Source: CAYNKA01 sp964397655
GTDB lineage: Bacteria > Spirochaetota > Spirochaetia > DTKZ01
Direction: 5' to 3'
Length of the DNA: 64,000 nt
Assembly (NCBI GenBank): GCA_964397655.1
Contig: CAYNKA010000014.1
Span: 1-64,000 of the forward strand
Position numbers and translations under genes: made by a program. The notes beneath the pieces were generated by a model. The model worked only from the letters and a program-made list of their open reading frames with translations. It did not search any database and had not been told where the DNA came from. Shown piece after piece: positions 41,974-50,544 of the stretch (its first letter is position 1; each line of letters opens with the position of its first letter).

Positions 41974-43128
41974 CTAGCTCATCGAGGCCGCGCCGAGCCA
42001 TCGGTCGAAGGCCTCGGTCGCAACGACGCCGAGGGCCCGGTCCAGGGTGAGGACGATCTGGTTCCCGCCCGCGGCCGCGGCGAGCTCGGTGAACCTTTTC
42101 CGCTCGCGCTCGGCCTCCTTCGCCTGCTCGTCCTCCGGCAGGGGAGTGAAGGCCTCCTCTCCGTCGAGCCGATATCCGTCGAGTGTTTTCACGCCCTCCG
42201 CCGGAACGCCGAAGCCTTCCTCCGCGATCCTGAAAACGATCTGCGTGTAGTCGATCCCGAGCCTCGAAAACCTGGCGAGGGCTTCGGAAGCGCCTTCGTC
42301 GGTGGGGACTCCGTCGGTGAAGAGGAGGACCGTCGAAGGGACGTCTCTCGTCCGGTCATGGAGGACTTTCTTCACGAAGGTCTCGTAGCGCGTTTCCCGT
42401 CTTGCAATCATGCAATCCGAGTAGCGCGGCTCGATCGGGACGCAGACGTCGGAAAAGGCGTACCAGAACGCCTCCGCGCGGGGGAACAGCTTCGAGAACC
42501 AGCCGTCGAAAAAGGCGAGCGTGTCCCGTACTATGGAATCCCGGCCCGAGGCCTTCATGCTGTAGGAACAGTCCGCGACGACGTGGAGGCGGAAGGGACC
42601 TGTCTCGGGAAAGCGGAACTTCTTCGCTGCCTCTCCCGTGAGAACGTCGGTCACCGCGACCGCGGCAGCCAGGTCGCCCAGAAGGCTCGGCCTCTTTCCC
42701 GGGGAGTCGAAGACGCGGATCCCGCTCGCCCAGTGGTCGAGGATGAGACAGTCGCGGCGGACGAGATAGCTTTCGAGGGCCGATGAGGCGGCCGTATCCT
42801 TTCCGGTAAGCTCTTCCTTGCGCGACAGGAATTCCGAACGAAAGGCGTTCAACCTTCCGACGCGTCGCGAGAGATCAGCGAGGAAATCCGATATCTCCGC
42901 AGGCGAAAGGGCGTCGTCGGCCGGAGGGTACACGTAGACGCTCCTGCCTTCGAGGAACCGGTAACGGTTCCTGATCTCGTCGAGGAGTCTGGGCGTCAGG
43001 ACGGGAAATTCCCGAAGTTCCGGCGGCACCGAACCGTCGATCGTCACGCCGCCCGCGTAGACCATTCCGGGATCGAGATTCCGCCAATAGACGGCCTTCA
43101 GTTTCGGGAGACCGGTCAGATCGAACAT
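41974..43128 (-). CDS. VWA-domain protein
   Basis: A 384-residue soluble protein. An N-terminal domain (1-180) of unknown type precedes a von Willebrand A domain (about 190-345): MIDAS motif VVADCSYSMKAS (DxSxS), the later Thr (VPSTVLLF) and Asp in LFTDGVPTDEG. VWA proteins of this size often work with MoxR-type AAA ATPases, but no such gene is adjacent. It binds a divalent cation and probably a partner protein. Start has a weak site. Confidence 0.75.
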   Translation of the reverse strand: MFDLTGLPKLKAVYWRNLDPGMVYAGGVTIDGSVPPELREFPVLTPRLLDEIRNRYRFLEGRSVYVYPPADDALSPAEISDFLADLSRRVGRLNAFRSEFLSRKEELTGKDTAASSALESYLVRRDCLILDHWASGIRVFDSPGKRPSLLGDLAAAVAVTDVLTGEAAKKFRFPETGPFRLHVVADCSYSMKASGRDSIVRDTLAFFDGWFSKLFPRAEAFWYAFSDVCVPIEPRYSDCMIARRETRYETFVKKVLHDRTRDVPSTVLLFTDGVPTDEGASEALARFSRLGIDYTQIVFRIAEEGFGVPAEGVKTLDGYRLDGEEAFTPLPEDEQAKEAERERKRFTELAAAAGGNQIVLTLDRALGVVATEAFDRWLGAASMS

Positions 43129-43200
43129 CCGAAGGAAATTATAAGTCCCCGGCCTCGTACGGGCAAGGGCCCGAAACTCGGCCGTCGGACCGTCCTTCCC

Positions 43201-44787
43201 TCAGTAATCCGAGGTGAAAAAGTAGGTTACTCCCTTTTCCTCTTCCATGGTCCGGTCTATCATCCAACGGTTCCTCGCGAGGAATACGAGCCTTTCCTCG
43301 CGGTCGCGGCAGAGTTTCTGTCCGTGGCGTCGGACGAAGTCGTCCTGAGTCTTCTTGTCGTCGAACTTGAGCCAGCAGGCGCAGGCGTAGTCCGAGAGGT
43401 CGAACCGGCAGAGGGCCTTGTACTCGTTCTCGAGCCTGAACTGGAGCACGTCGAACTGGAGGGCGCCGACCACGCCGACGAGCTTGTCCGGCGTGGTGAG
43501 CCGCGAAAAGAGCTGGATGACGCCTTCCTCCGCGAGCTGTTCGAGTCCCTTGTTGAGCTGCTTGGATTTCATGGGATCGAGGTTCACCACCGCCTTGAAG
43601 ATCTGCGGAGCGAAGCTCGGGATGCCGATGAATTTGATCTCCTCTCCCTCGGTCACGGAGTCCCCGATCTTGAAGGTTCCGGTGTCGTGGAGTCCGATGA
43701 TGTCGCCGGGATAGGCCTCGTCGATCACGGTACGGTCTTGGGCCATGAAGGCCGTGGGATTCGCGGTCTTGAAGGGCTTGCCGGACCTCACGTGCAGGTA
43801 GCTCTTGTTCCGTTCGAACACGCCCGAGCAGACCCGCATGAAGGCGATCCTGTCCCGGTGCCGGGGGTCGAGGTTCGCGTGGATCTTGAACACGAGGCCG
43901 GAGAATTTCTCGGCGTAGGGCGAAATTTCGTTCCCGCCCTCGACCGGCCGAGGCCTCGGCGGCGGCGCGATGTCCACGAAGCAGTCGAGGAGTTCCCGTA
44001 CGCCGAAGTTGTTGAGAGCGCTGCCGAAGAAGACCGGAGTCTGATGGCCCTCGAGGTAGGCCTCCTTGTCGAAGGCGGGGTACACGCCCCGGATCATCTC
44101 GACCTCCTCGCGCAGCCTGGCGGCGAGGCTGCCCGCGACCTGGTCGAGCCTGGGGTCCGAGAGGTCTTCGATCTCGACGACGCCCGATCCCTCCTGCTTG
44201 CCGTGCGGATCGAAGAGGATGAGCCTCTTCTCGTAGATGCTGTAGACTCCCTTGAATTCCTTCCCGCGCCCGACGGGCCAGCTCATGGGACAGACGATGA
44301 TGCCGAGCTCCTTCTCCACCTCGTCGAGGAGTTCGACCGGCTCCCGGCCCTCACGGTCCATCTTGTTCATGAAGGTGATGATCGGCGTCTTACGCATGGC
44401 GCAGATCTCACAGAGCTTTCGGGTCCGCTCCTCGACGCCCTTCACCGAGTCGATGACCATGAGGGCGCTGTCCACCGCGGTGAGCGTGCGGTAGGTGTCC
44501 TCGGAAAAGTCCGCATGGCCCGGCGTGTCGAGGAGGTTCACCTTGCGGCCTCGGTACTCGAAGCCCATGACCGAGGTCGATATGGATATGCCCCTTTCCT
44601 GTTCGAGCTCCATGAAGTCCGAAACCGTTTTCCGGGTATTCTTCTTCGATTTGACGGCGCCGGCCACGTGAATCGCGCCTCCGAAAAGGAGGAGCTTCTC
44701 CGTGATAGTGGTCTTGCCCGCGTCGGGATGGCTGATGATGGCGAAGGTCAGCCGCCTTTCGATTTCGATCTTTTGCTGATTTGTCAT
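43201..44787 (-). CDS. prfC: Peptide chain release factor 3
   Basis: A 528-residue RF3. GTPase motifs are G1 SHPDAGKTTITEKLL, switch II/G3 LLDTPGHADFSEDTYRTL and G4 FMNKMDREGREPVEL, followed by the RF3-specific domains 2 and 3 (SGVFERNKSYLHVRSGKPFK, VGALQFDVLQFRLENEY). It recycles RF1/RF2 from the ribosome after termination. Length matches the family. It is transcribed apart from its neighbours on both sides. Confidence 0.96.
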   Translation of the reverse strand: MTNQQKIEIERRLTFAIISHPDAGKTTITEKLLLFGGAIHVAGAVKSKKNTRKTVSDFMELEQERGISISTSVMGFEYRGRKVNLLDTPGHADFSEDTYRTLTAVDSALMVIDSVKGVEERTRKLCEICAMRKTPIITFMNKMDREGREPVELLDEVEKELGIIVCPMSWPVGRGKEFKGVYSIYEKRLILFDPHGKQEGSGVVEIEDLSDPRLDQVAGSLAARLREEVEMIRGVYPAFDKEAYLEGHQTPVFFGSALNNFGVRELLDCFVDIAPPPRPRPVEGGNEISPYAEKFSGLVFKIHANLDPRHRDRIAFMRVCSGVFERNKSYLHVRSGKPFKTANPTAFMAQDRTVIDEAYPGDIIGLHDTGTFKIGDSVTEGEEIKFIGIPSFAPQIFKAVVNLDPMKSKQLNKGLEQLAEEGVIQLFSRLTTPDKLVGVVGALQFDVLQFRLENEYKALCRFDLSDYACACWLKFDDKKTQDDFVRRHGQKLCRDREERLVFLARNRWMIDRTMEEEKGVTYFFTSDY

Positions 44788-44864
44788 GCAGGATGACAGA
44801 ATACGGTTCAGGCGGCCTTCGTGTCAAGATTTCAGCCGATTCGATCTCTAAAAAGCCAAAAACC

Positions 44865-46055
44865 TCAACCCTTTCCGCACGAATAAACGATGTACTTTTC
44901 GCCGATTCGTTCATGGACCACCCGGGAAAAGAGGCTCCTGAGCACGCCGAGGTAGCCGAGGTGGGAGTTCGCAACGACGAGGAATTCGCCGCCCCGCGCG
45001 AGGACGCGAGCCGCGTCCCTGAACATTCCCAAGGCCGGAGATAGGGAGATTTCCCGTCTCGCGTGGAACGGGGGATTGCACAGAACGAGGTCGGCGGACA
45101 GGGGAGGGAAGGAGTCGAGCCGGTTCCCCCAGACGAAGGTCCCCCGTTCCTCGATCCCGTTCAGCCGGAAGCCGAGCCTGGCCGACTCCACGGCGAGGAA
45201 GGACTCGTCCGCGAGGGAAACTTGGCACCGAGGCCAGCGCAGGGCCGCCGCGATACCGAGGACGCCCGCCCCGCACCCGAGGTCCACGACGCGGTCCGGA
45301 CTTCCCCCGCCCAGGCGCGAAAGGAGGGCCCGGGTGCCCGCGTCTATGCCGCCCTGGGAAAACACCCCGGCGTGCTGCACGAACTTCAGTCCGGTTTCCC
45401 GGTCCTCGACGATTTTCGGATACTCCGGGGCCGAAACTGCTCGTTCGTCCCCCGGAGCGGTCCGATCCCGAAACCGGGAAAAGATCAGCCTCGCCTTCTT
45501 CGCCGCGAGCGACGTCCTGACGAGCCCGAACCGCTTTTCGAAAAGCTCCAGGGTCGAGCGGTGGATGTCCTTCGTCATTCCCGCGCCCAGGACGAACGCG
45601 CCCGGAGCGAGCAGCCCTTCCAGAAGCCCGAGCTCGTAATCCAGGAGAGAGAGCGTCTTGGGGACCTTGATCACGCAGAAGGTGAAGCCGGAACGGGAGG
45701 TTTCGCCGGGACAAAAAAGGTCGAGACGCTCGGGCCTGCATCCGTTCCGTTCTCGGTTGAGTCCGATGGCTCGGGCGCTCGTGAACGAATCGGTCATGGT
45801 CGCGGGGCCCAGGTCGGCGAGCCCGAGGGTGAGCGCGCCGAAGGAATCGTTCACGACGAGGACCTCGTCGAAGGACACCGGACCTTCCGGTTCCGCGGAC
45901 CCTCCGGCGGCCCCTGAGCCGCCCCGCCGGAGTTCGGCGATCTTCCCGAGGGCCAACTCGTCTGCGGCGTCCCAGGCCTGGAGAGAAGGATGATCGTCTT
46001 CCTCGATCCTGCCCAGCGAAAGAGGTCCCGAAGGTGATTCAAAATTCTTGACCAT
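44865..46055 (-). CDS. RlmG/RsmC-type rRNA guanine-N2 methyltransferase
   Basis: A 396-residue protein with duplicated Rossmann halves. The second half holds the SAM-binding VVDLGCGAGVLGIAAALRWP (about 235) and the catalytic NPPF motif VLCNPPFHARRE (about 310), as in RlmG (23S rRNA G1835) and RsmC (16S rRNA G1207). The longer N-terminal half with GAGMTKDIHRST favours RlmG. The start is uncertain: ATG at 46055, or ATG at 46076, which would abut the divergent pth start; neither has a clear site. Confidence 0.85.
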   Translation of the reverse strand: MVKNFESPSGPLSLGRIEEDDHPSLQAWDAADELALGKIAELRRGGSGAAGGSAEPEGPVSFDEVLVVNDSFGALTLGLADLGPATMTDSFTSARAIGLNRERNGCRPERLDLFCPGETSRSGFTFCVIKVPKTLSLLDYELGLLEGLLAPGAFVLGAGMTKDIHRSTLELFEKRFGLVRTSLAAKKARLIFSRFRDRTAPGDERAVSAPEYPKIVEDRETGLKFVQHAGVFSQGGIDAGTRALLSRLGGGSPDRVVDLGCGAGVLGIAAALRWPRCQVSLADESFLAVESARLGFRLNGIEERGTFVWGNRLDSFPPLSADLVLCNPPFHARREISLSPALGMFRDAARVLARGGEFLVVANSHLGYLGVLRSLFSRVVHERIGEKYIVYSCGKG

Positions 46056-46074
46056 ACCGGTATAGTGGAGAAAC

Positions 46075-46653
46075 ATGATACGATTAATCGCCCTACTTGG
46101 AAACCCCGGCAGGGAATACGAGGCGACCCGCCACAACGCCGCCTGGCTTCTCGCCGAACGCCTGAGTTTTTCCGGGAACCTCTCCTGGCAGGAGAAATTC
46201 AAGGGACGGTACGCCTCGTTTAGGGACGGGGATAGGATCATCCACCTTCTCAAGCCGGAAACCTTCATGAATCTGAGCGGAGAGGCGGTGCAGAGATTTC
46301 TCGCGTTCTTCAAGATCGGGGCGGACGAACTCCTCGCGGTCCACGACGAGATCGAGCTGCCCTTCGGAACCGTCGGCATGCGGCTCGGCGGCGGCCTCGG
46401 CGGCCACAACGGCCTCAAATCCGTCGCTTCAGCCCTCGGGACCAGGGATTTCTACCGGTTCAGGATCGGCGTATCCAGGCCGAAACGCGGGGACGTCGCT
46501 TCCTACGTTCTTTCCAGGTTTTCCAAGGAGGAGGAACCCCTCCTGGACGACTATCTTCGCCGCGCCGCTTCCATCGTCGAGGACGCCGCGAGAAAGGACC
46601 CGGCGAAGGTCGCCGCCGCCTGCGCCAAGGTAGAGCTGATCCCTTTTTCCTGA
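46075..46653 (+). CDS. pth: Peptidyl-tRNA hydrolase
   Basis: A 192-residue Pth. Signature GNPGREYEATRHNAAW has the catalytic His, with LLKPETFMNLSG, the Asp in VHDEIELPFG and GGGLGGHNGLKS. It frees tRNA from peptidyl-tRNA dropped by stalled ribosomes. GGAG lies five bases before the ATG. Divergent from the rRNA methyltransferase. Confidence 0.95.
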   Translation: MIRLIALLGNPGREYEATRHNAAWLLAERLSFSGNLSWQEKFKGRYASFRDGDRIIHLLKPETFMNLSGEAVQRFLAFFKIGADELLAVHDEIELPFGTVGMRLGGGLGGHNGLKSVASALGTRDFYRFRIGVSRPKRGDVASYVLSRFSKEEEPLLDDYLRRAASIVEDAARKDPAKVAAACAKVELIPFS

Positions 46654-46771
46654 CACAGCCTCAACCACCCGCGGTCGATGCGCCGATCCGGGCAGCCTGG
46701 GCCGGGCCCTCCGAACCGCACGTCGCGGACCGCGCCCTAAGACGCGCGAAGCCCGGAGGCGACGAACGGTC

Positions 46772-47365
46772 TCAGCTCGACAGCCTGGTTCTTCCTCGGA
46801 GGGATCGTGCGAGGGTGAGGCGGTCGGCGTATTCGAGGTCGCCTCCCACGGGCAGGCCCAGGGCGAGGCGCGAAACCCTCACGCCGAGCGGTTCGAGAAG
46901 CTTCACGATGTAAAGCGCGGTGGTGTCGCCTTCCACGGTGGGATTGGTCGCGAGAATGACTTCGTTCACGGAATGCCGCCTGATGCGTTCGACGAGCTTG
47001 CCGATCGTGAGGTCTTCCGGACCAACTCCGTCCAGCGGGGAGATCACGCCCTTGAGCACGTGATAGAGTCCTCGGTATTCCTTCGTCGCCTCGAGAACCG
47101 TGACGTCCTGGGGCTGCTCGACGACGCAGACCACCCCGCGGTCACGACCGGGATCGGAGCAGACCGGGCAGGGATCGTCTTCTGTGTAGGTGCCGCACTC
47201 GGAGCAGGCCTTCACCCGGTCGCGCGCCTGGAGGATGGAGGAGGCCAGGTCCGATACGAAGGCGGGATCCGCCCGAAGGAGGTAATAGGCGATCCGGGCG
47301 GCGCTCTTCTTTCCGATGCCGGGAAGCCTGGAAAGCGAATTGACGAGCCCTTCGAGCGCCTTCAC
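46772..47365 (-). CDS. recR: Recombination protein RecR
   Basis: A 197-residue RecR: helix-hairpin-helix LSRLPGIGKKSAARIAYYLL, zinc finger CSECGTYTEDDPCPVC and TOPRIM domain with VCVVEQPQDV and NPTVEGDTTALYI. It loads RecA with RecO in gap repair. GTG start two bases after the ybaB stop; last gene of dnaX-ybaB-recR. Confidence 0.96.
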   Translation of the reverse strand: MKALEGLVNSLSRLPGIGKKSAARIAYYLLRADPAFVSDLASSILQARDRVKACSECGTYTEDDPCPVCSDPGRDRGVVCVVEQPQDVTVLEATKEYRGLYHVLKGVISPLDGVGPEDLTIGKLVERIRRHSVNEVILATNPTVEGDTTALYIVKLLEPLGVRVSRLALGLPVGGDLEYADRLTLARSLRGRTRLSS

Positions 47366-47367
47366 GA

Positions 47368-47691
47368 TCAGAATCCCATGAATCCGGGGGGAAGACCCAT
47401 TCCGCCGGTGATGCTCGTCATCTGCTCGCGGATCGCCTCCTTGATCTTGGTGAGGGCGTCCTGCATGGCCGCTCGGACCAGGACCTGAAGCATATCCGCG
47501 TCACGGGGATCCACGGCCTCGGCGCCTATCTTCACGTTCAGGACTTCGAGCTGGCCGTTCATCTCCACGCTTACCATGTCGCCGCCGGCCGAACCGGTGA
47601 CCTTGAGTTCCTTGAGCTTCTCCTGGGCCTCGGCCAGCTTGGCCTGGATGTTCTGGAAATTTTTCATGAGTTCGAAAGGATTGATGTTCAC
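47368..47691 (-). CDS. ybaB: YbaB/EbfC nucleoid-associated protein
   Basis: A 107-residue protein with FELMKNFQNIQAKLAEAQEK, then KELKVTGSAGGDMVSVEMNG, matching the YbaB family of dimeric DNA-binding proteins. GTG start behind AGAGGA. Sits between dnaX and recR as in most bacteria. Confidence 0.94.
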   Translation of the reverse strand: MNINPFELMKNFQNIQAKLAEAQEKLKELKVTGSAGGDMVSVEMNGQLEVLNVKIGAEAVDPRDADMLQVLVRAAMQDALTKIKEAIREQMTSITGGMGLPPGFMGF

Positions 47692-47702
47692 GCGATCCTC
47701 TT

Positions 47703-49325
47703 TTACTTGACGACTTCGCCGCGAAAGACCTTCTTGATCATCTCCACCCGTTCGTCGTCTTCCTGCGTCCGCGGAGGCTCCTCGGACGCCTCCCTCGGCC
47801 CGCCGACCTTAACGGAGAGCCTGAATTCCCTTCCGAGCGTTTCCTTGATCTGCAGGGCGATGAAATGAAGGTCTTGGTTCACGAAATCGGCGGAGAATTT
47901 GTTGTCGAACTCCAGGACGAGCTCGTCGCCCGCCGCCTTCCAATCCATCGCCTTTTCCAGGGCGGAACTCAACGCGAGCTTCTTCTTTCTCACCGCCTGG
48001 ATGATCGCGGCCCTCCGTTCGGGGGAAATCCCGCCTTCCGCGGACGCCGACGCCGGATCCGCGGGACTGCCGGACCCTTCCAGCTCCGGATTCCCGTCCT
48101 CGCCGCCTTCGGCCGAGGCGGTCTCCGCGGCCTGCGGGTCCCCGGCCGCCGGCTCGCTCCCAACCGAGGCGACCGCGAAGCCGGTCCTGAGCTCCTTCCG
48201 GAGCGTCTGGATCTTCTCGAGGAGAAGTTCCCTGCTCAGGTAATTCCTGAGCTCGGCGAGCCTGCTCACCGCGAGCTCGATTTCGAACCGGGGATTGAGA
48301 GAGTAGCGCAGGTTCCGGTAGAGATCGAGGAGAAGCGAGAGAGCGCGTTCGAGCTGTCTCGGTTGGAACGAGTCGAGGACCTTCCGGGAAAATCGTTCCG
48401 GACTGTACCCGAGGAGCGATTCTTTCCTGATTCCCTGCTTGAGGAAGAGGATGTTCCGGAAATATTCGGAAAGGTCGATGGCGAGCTGTTCGATGGAAAC
48501 CCCGGAGGAGAAGACCTCGTCGAGGATCTCCATCGCTTCCCGGTGTTTTCCCTCCGCGAGGAGTTCGCCGATCTCGTTCATCCTGTCGAGCCCGAGGATC
48601 CCGAGCTTCTCCCTGATCTTCTTCGCCGTGATCTCGCCCTCGGAAAAGGACACCACCTGGTCGAAGAGCGTATAGGCGTCGCGGAGGGAGCCGGTTGATT
48701 CCTTCGCGATCCAGAGCAAGGCGTCGTCCTCCGCCGCCAGCTTCATTTCGTCGCAGAGTCCCCGAAGGAGTCCCTTGATCGTATCGATGGGGATGAGCCT
48801 GAAGTTGAACTGCTGGCAGCGGGAACGGATGGTGGCCGGCACCTTGTGGATTTCCGTAGTCGCGAAGACGAAGACGATGTAGGGAGGAGGCTCCTCGATG
48901 GTCTTGAGCAGTGCGTTGAACGCGCTGTTCGAGAGCATGTGGACTTCGTCGATGATGTAGATCTTGTAACGGCTCGAATTCGGGGCGAAGAGGACCTCGT
49001 CCTTGATCTCACGTACGTCGTTCACCGAGGTATTGGAGGCACCGTCGATCTCGATCACGTCGAGCGAGTTCCCCTTGGCGATCTCGAGGCAGTTCGGGCA
49101 GACTCCGCAGGGCTCGTCCGTCGGGCCCTTGACGCAGTTGAGCGCCTTCGCGAGGATCCTCGCGGCCGAGGTCTTTCCGACGCCGCGGGGACCGGAAAAC
49201 AGGTAGGCATGGGCTATCCTGCCGGTTTTAATGGAGTTCTTCAGGGTCGCTACGACGAATTCCTGGCCGGCCAATGAATCGAAGGAGGCGGGTCGTTTTC
49301 TCGTCGCGGTCACTTCATACGACAT
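47703..49325 (-). CDS. dnaX: DNA polymerase III gamma/tau subunit
   Basis: A 540-residue clamp-loader ATPase: Walker A FSGPRGVGKTSAARILA, zinc module CVKGPTDEPCGVCPNC, Walker B IYIIDEVHML, sensor 1 FVFATTEIHKVPATIRSRCQ. Residues 375-450 are a Pro/Glu/Ala-rich linker and 450-540 the tau-like C-terminus that can bind the polymerase. I saw no slippery A/T heptamer that would suggest programmed frameshifting. First gene of the recombination/replication operon, downstream of the tRNA cluster and SRP RNA. Confidence 0.95.
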   Translation of the reverse strand: MSYEVTATRKRPASFDSLAGQEFVVATLKNSIKTGRIAHAYLFSGPRGVGKTSAARILAKALNCVKGPTDEPCGVCPNCLEIAKGNSLDVIEIDGASNTSVNDVREIKDEVLFAPNSSRYKIYIIDEVHMLSNSAFNALLKTIEEPPPYIVFVFATTEIHKVPATIRSRCQQFNFRLIPIDTIKGLLRGLCDEMKLAAEDDALLWIAKESTGSLRDAYTLFDQVVSFSEGEITAKKIREKLGILGLDRMNEIGELLAEGKHREAMEILDEVFSSGVSIEQLAIDLSEYFRNILFLKQGIRKESLLGYSPERFSRKVLDSFQPRQLERALSLLLDLYRNLRYSLNPRFEIELAVSRLAELRNYLSRELLLEKIQTLRKELRTGFAVASVGSEPAAGDPQAAETASAEGGEDGNPELEGSGSPADPASASAEGGISPERRAAIIQAVRKKKLALSSALEKAMDWKAAGDELVLEFDNKFSADFVNQDLHFIALQIKETLGREFRLSVKVGGPREASEEPPRTQEDDERVEMIKKVFRGEVVK

Positions 49326-49402
49326 AGGCCATCCACACCAACAAATATAGTACTCTGTTACCCGGATCGTGACAAACGGTTATTCCGCAGCAGAAAAAAA
49401 AT

Positions 49403-49527
49403 CCCCTTTAGCTCCGGCCAAGCCGGCCATGTCACATCGGCCAATCACTTACCGCTGCTCCCTTCCGGGCCTGACGGGGTTGGGTGCTGGCTGATTGCAC
49501 GGAGCCTGACCATCAACGCTAAAGGGG
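49403..49527 (-). ncRNA. ffs: Signal recognition particle RNA (4.5S-like)
   Basis: On the minus strand the universal SRP domain IV is clear: GTCAGGCCCGGAAGGGAGCA then GCGG. The ends pair (CCCCTTTA 5', TAAAGGGG 3'), giving one long hairpin of about 125 bases. A T-run follows the 3' end. It scaffolds Ffh for co-translational membrane targeting. It follows the serine tRNAs, as in many bacteria. Confidence 0.93.
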
Positions 49528-49532
49528 AAATA

Positions 49533-49619
49533 CGGAGAGAGAGGGATTCGAACCCTCGGTACCCTCACGGATACACACACTTTCCAAGCGTGCTCCTTCG
49601 GCCACTCGGACATCTCTCC
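49533..49619 (-). tRNA. tRNA-Ser (anticodon GGA)
   Basis: 87 nt with acceptor GGAGAGA, long variable arm and T arm GGGTTCGAATCCC. The anticodon loop CTTGGAAAG gives GGA, reading UCC/UCU. CCA is not encoded. Confidence 0.95.
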
Positions 49620-49669
49620 GGGACGAAAACCAGCGAGCTCACGCTCGCATACTGCACAAAAACCGGATA

Positions 49670-49758
49670 CGGAGAGAGAGGGATTCGAACCCTCGGTACC
49701 GCTTACGCGGCACAACGGATTTCGAGTCCGCCCGATTCGACCGCTCTCGCATCTCTCC
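49670..49758 (-). tRNA. tRNA-Ser (anticodon CGA)
   Basis: 89 nt, class II with long variable arm. Anticodon stem-loop GGACTCGAAATCC gives CGA, reading UCG. Confidence 0.95.
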
Positions 49759-49772
49759 ATAAAAAACAAAGC

Positions 49773-49846
49773 CGTGCCCAAGAGGATTCGAACCTCCGAC
49801 CACCAGATCCGCAATCTGGGACTCTATCCAGCTGAGCTATGGGCAC
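49773..49846 (-). tRNA. tRNA-Arg (anticodon GCG)
   Basis: 74 nt, acceptor GTGCCCA/TGGGCAC and anticodon stem CCAGA-TTGCGGA-TCTGG, giving GCG, reading CGC/CGU. The D arm has GGATA with A20, an arginine identity base. Bacteria normally decode CGN with A34 (ICG) rather than G34. Confidence 0.88.
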
Positions 49847-49849
49847 ACA

Positions 49850-49937
49850 CGGAGAGGGGGGGATTCGAACCCCCGGTATCCTTTTGGGATACAACTCCTT
49901 AGCAGGGAGCCCGATTCGGCCACTCTCGCACCTCTCC
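49850..49937 (-). tRNA. tRNA-Ser (anticodon GCT)
   Basis: 88 nt, class II. Stem-loop CTCCCTGCTAAGGAG gives GCU, reading AGC/AGU. Confidence 0.95.
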
Positions 49938-49952
49938 ACGCCTTACACTTGC

Positions 49953-50037
49953 CGGAGAAGGTGGGATTCGAACCCACGGAACCTCGCGGTTCAACGGTTT
50001 TCAAGACCGCCTCCTTCAACCACTCGGACACCTCTCC
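49953..50037 (-). tRNA. tRNA-Ser (anticodon TGA)
   Basis: 85 nt, class II. Stem-loop GGTCTTGAAAACC gives UGA, reading UCA and other UCN codons. First of the cluster on the minus strand. Confidence 0.95.
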
Positions 50038-50112
50038 ATCTTCGTGCAATACGGGGAGAAACTATAACGGAAGGGGTATCCTTTGTCAATCGCATGGCGC
50101 CGATCATGAGCG

Positions 50113-50544
50113 TCATTGTCGGATGTGTTCGGCGGCGTTTTCCGACATCCGTCTGACGAGCTCGTCGACCCGGGCGTTTTCCTCCGCCGAGAAGCCCCTC
50201 CCCAGGATTTCCCGCCATTCGTCGATGACGCCGGCCACCACGTCGCGCATCTCCTCGCCTCTTCGAGTGGCGTAGAGCCTGTGCACCCGTTTGTCCGCCT
50301 CGTCCGCCTCGACCCTGATGTACCCGCGGGCGGCCAGGGACTTGACCGCCTTGGCCGTCGTTCCCTTGTCGATGACGAGCTCCTCCGAAAGCTCGTCCTG
50401 GCTGATTCCGGGCCTCCTCGCAACGCGCATGATGAACGGATACTGCCCCGAGCAGAAATCGAAGGATCTCAGTCTCCTCGTGATGAAAATCTGACTGTAA
50501 CGGTACAAGACGGACACGTACCTGAGAATGCTGGGTTCACGCAT
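50113..50544 (-). CDS. MarR-family transcriptional regulator
   Basis: A 143-residue MarR protein with winged helix: PGISQDELSEELVIDKGTTA then KAVKSLAARGYIRVEADEAD and KRVHRLYATRRGEEM (wing). The DKR-like acidic/basic wing is conserved. Its start lies inside the end of the MATE gene (eight base overlap), behind GGAGG, so the two are co-translated. A 30 bp palindrome at 51940-51969 is the probable operator, so it should repress its own exporter and respond to a ligand, probably an exported compound. Confidence 0.92.
   Translation of the reverse strand: MREPSILRYVSVLYRYSQIFITRRLRSFDFCSGQYPFIMRVARRPGISQDELSEELVIDKGTTAKAVKSLAARGYIRVEADEADKRVHRLYATRRGEEMRDVVAGVIDEWREILGRGFSAEENARVDELVRRMSENAAEHIRQ

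Noticed and set aside
41020..42786. A 588-codon plus frame overlapping the EamA gene
   Set aside because: Arg/Gly/His-rich translation typical of a shifted frame; the EamA frame has all family features.
46076..46418. Upstream extension of the RlmG-like gene
   Set aside because: It would overlap pth completely and shows no conserved protein sequence.
49403..50037. A CRISPR-like array because of repeated GGATTCGAACC blocks
   Set aside because: The repeats are T arms of tRNA genes, with no regular spacers and no cas genes.
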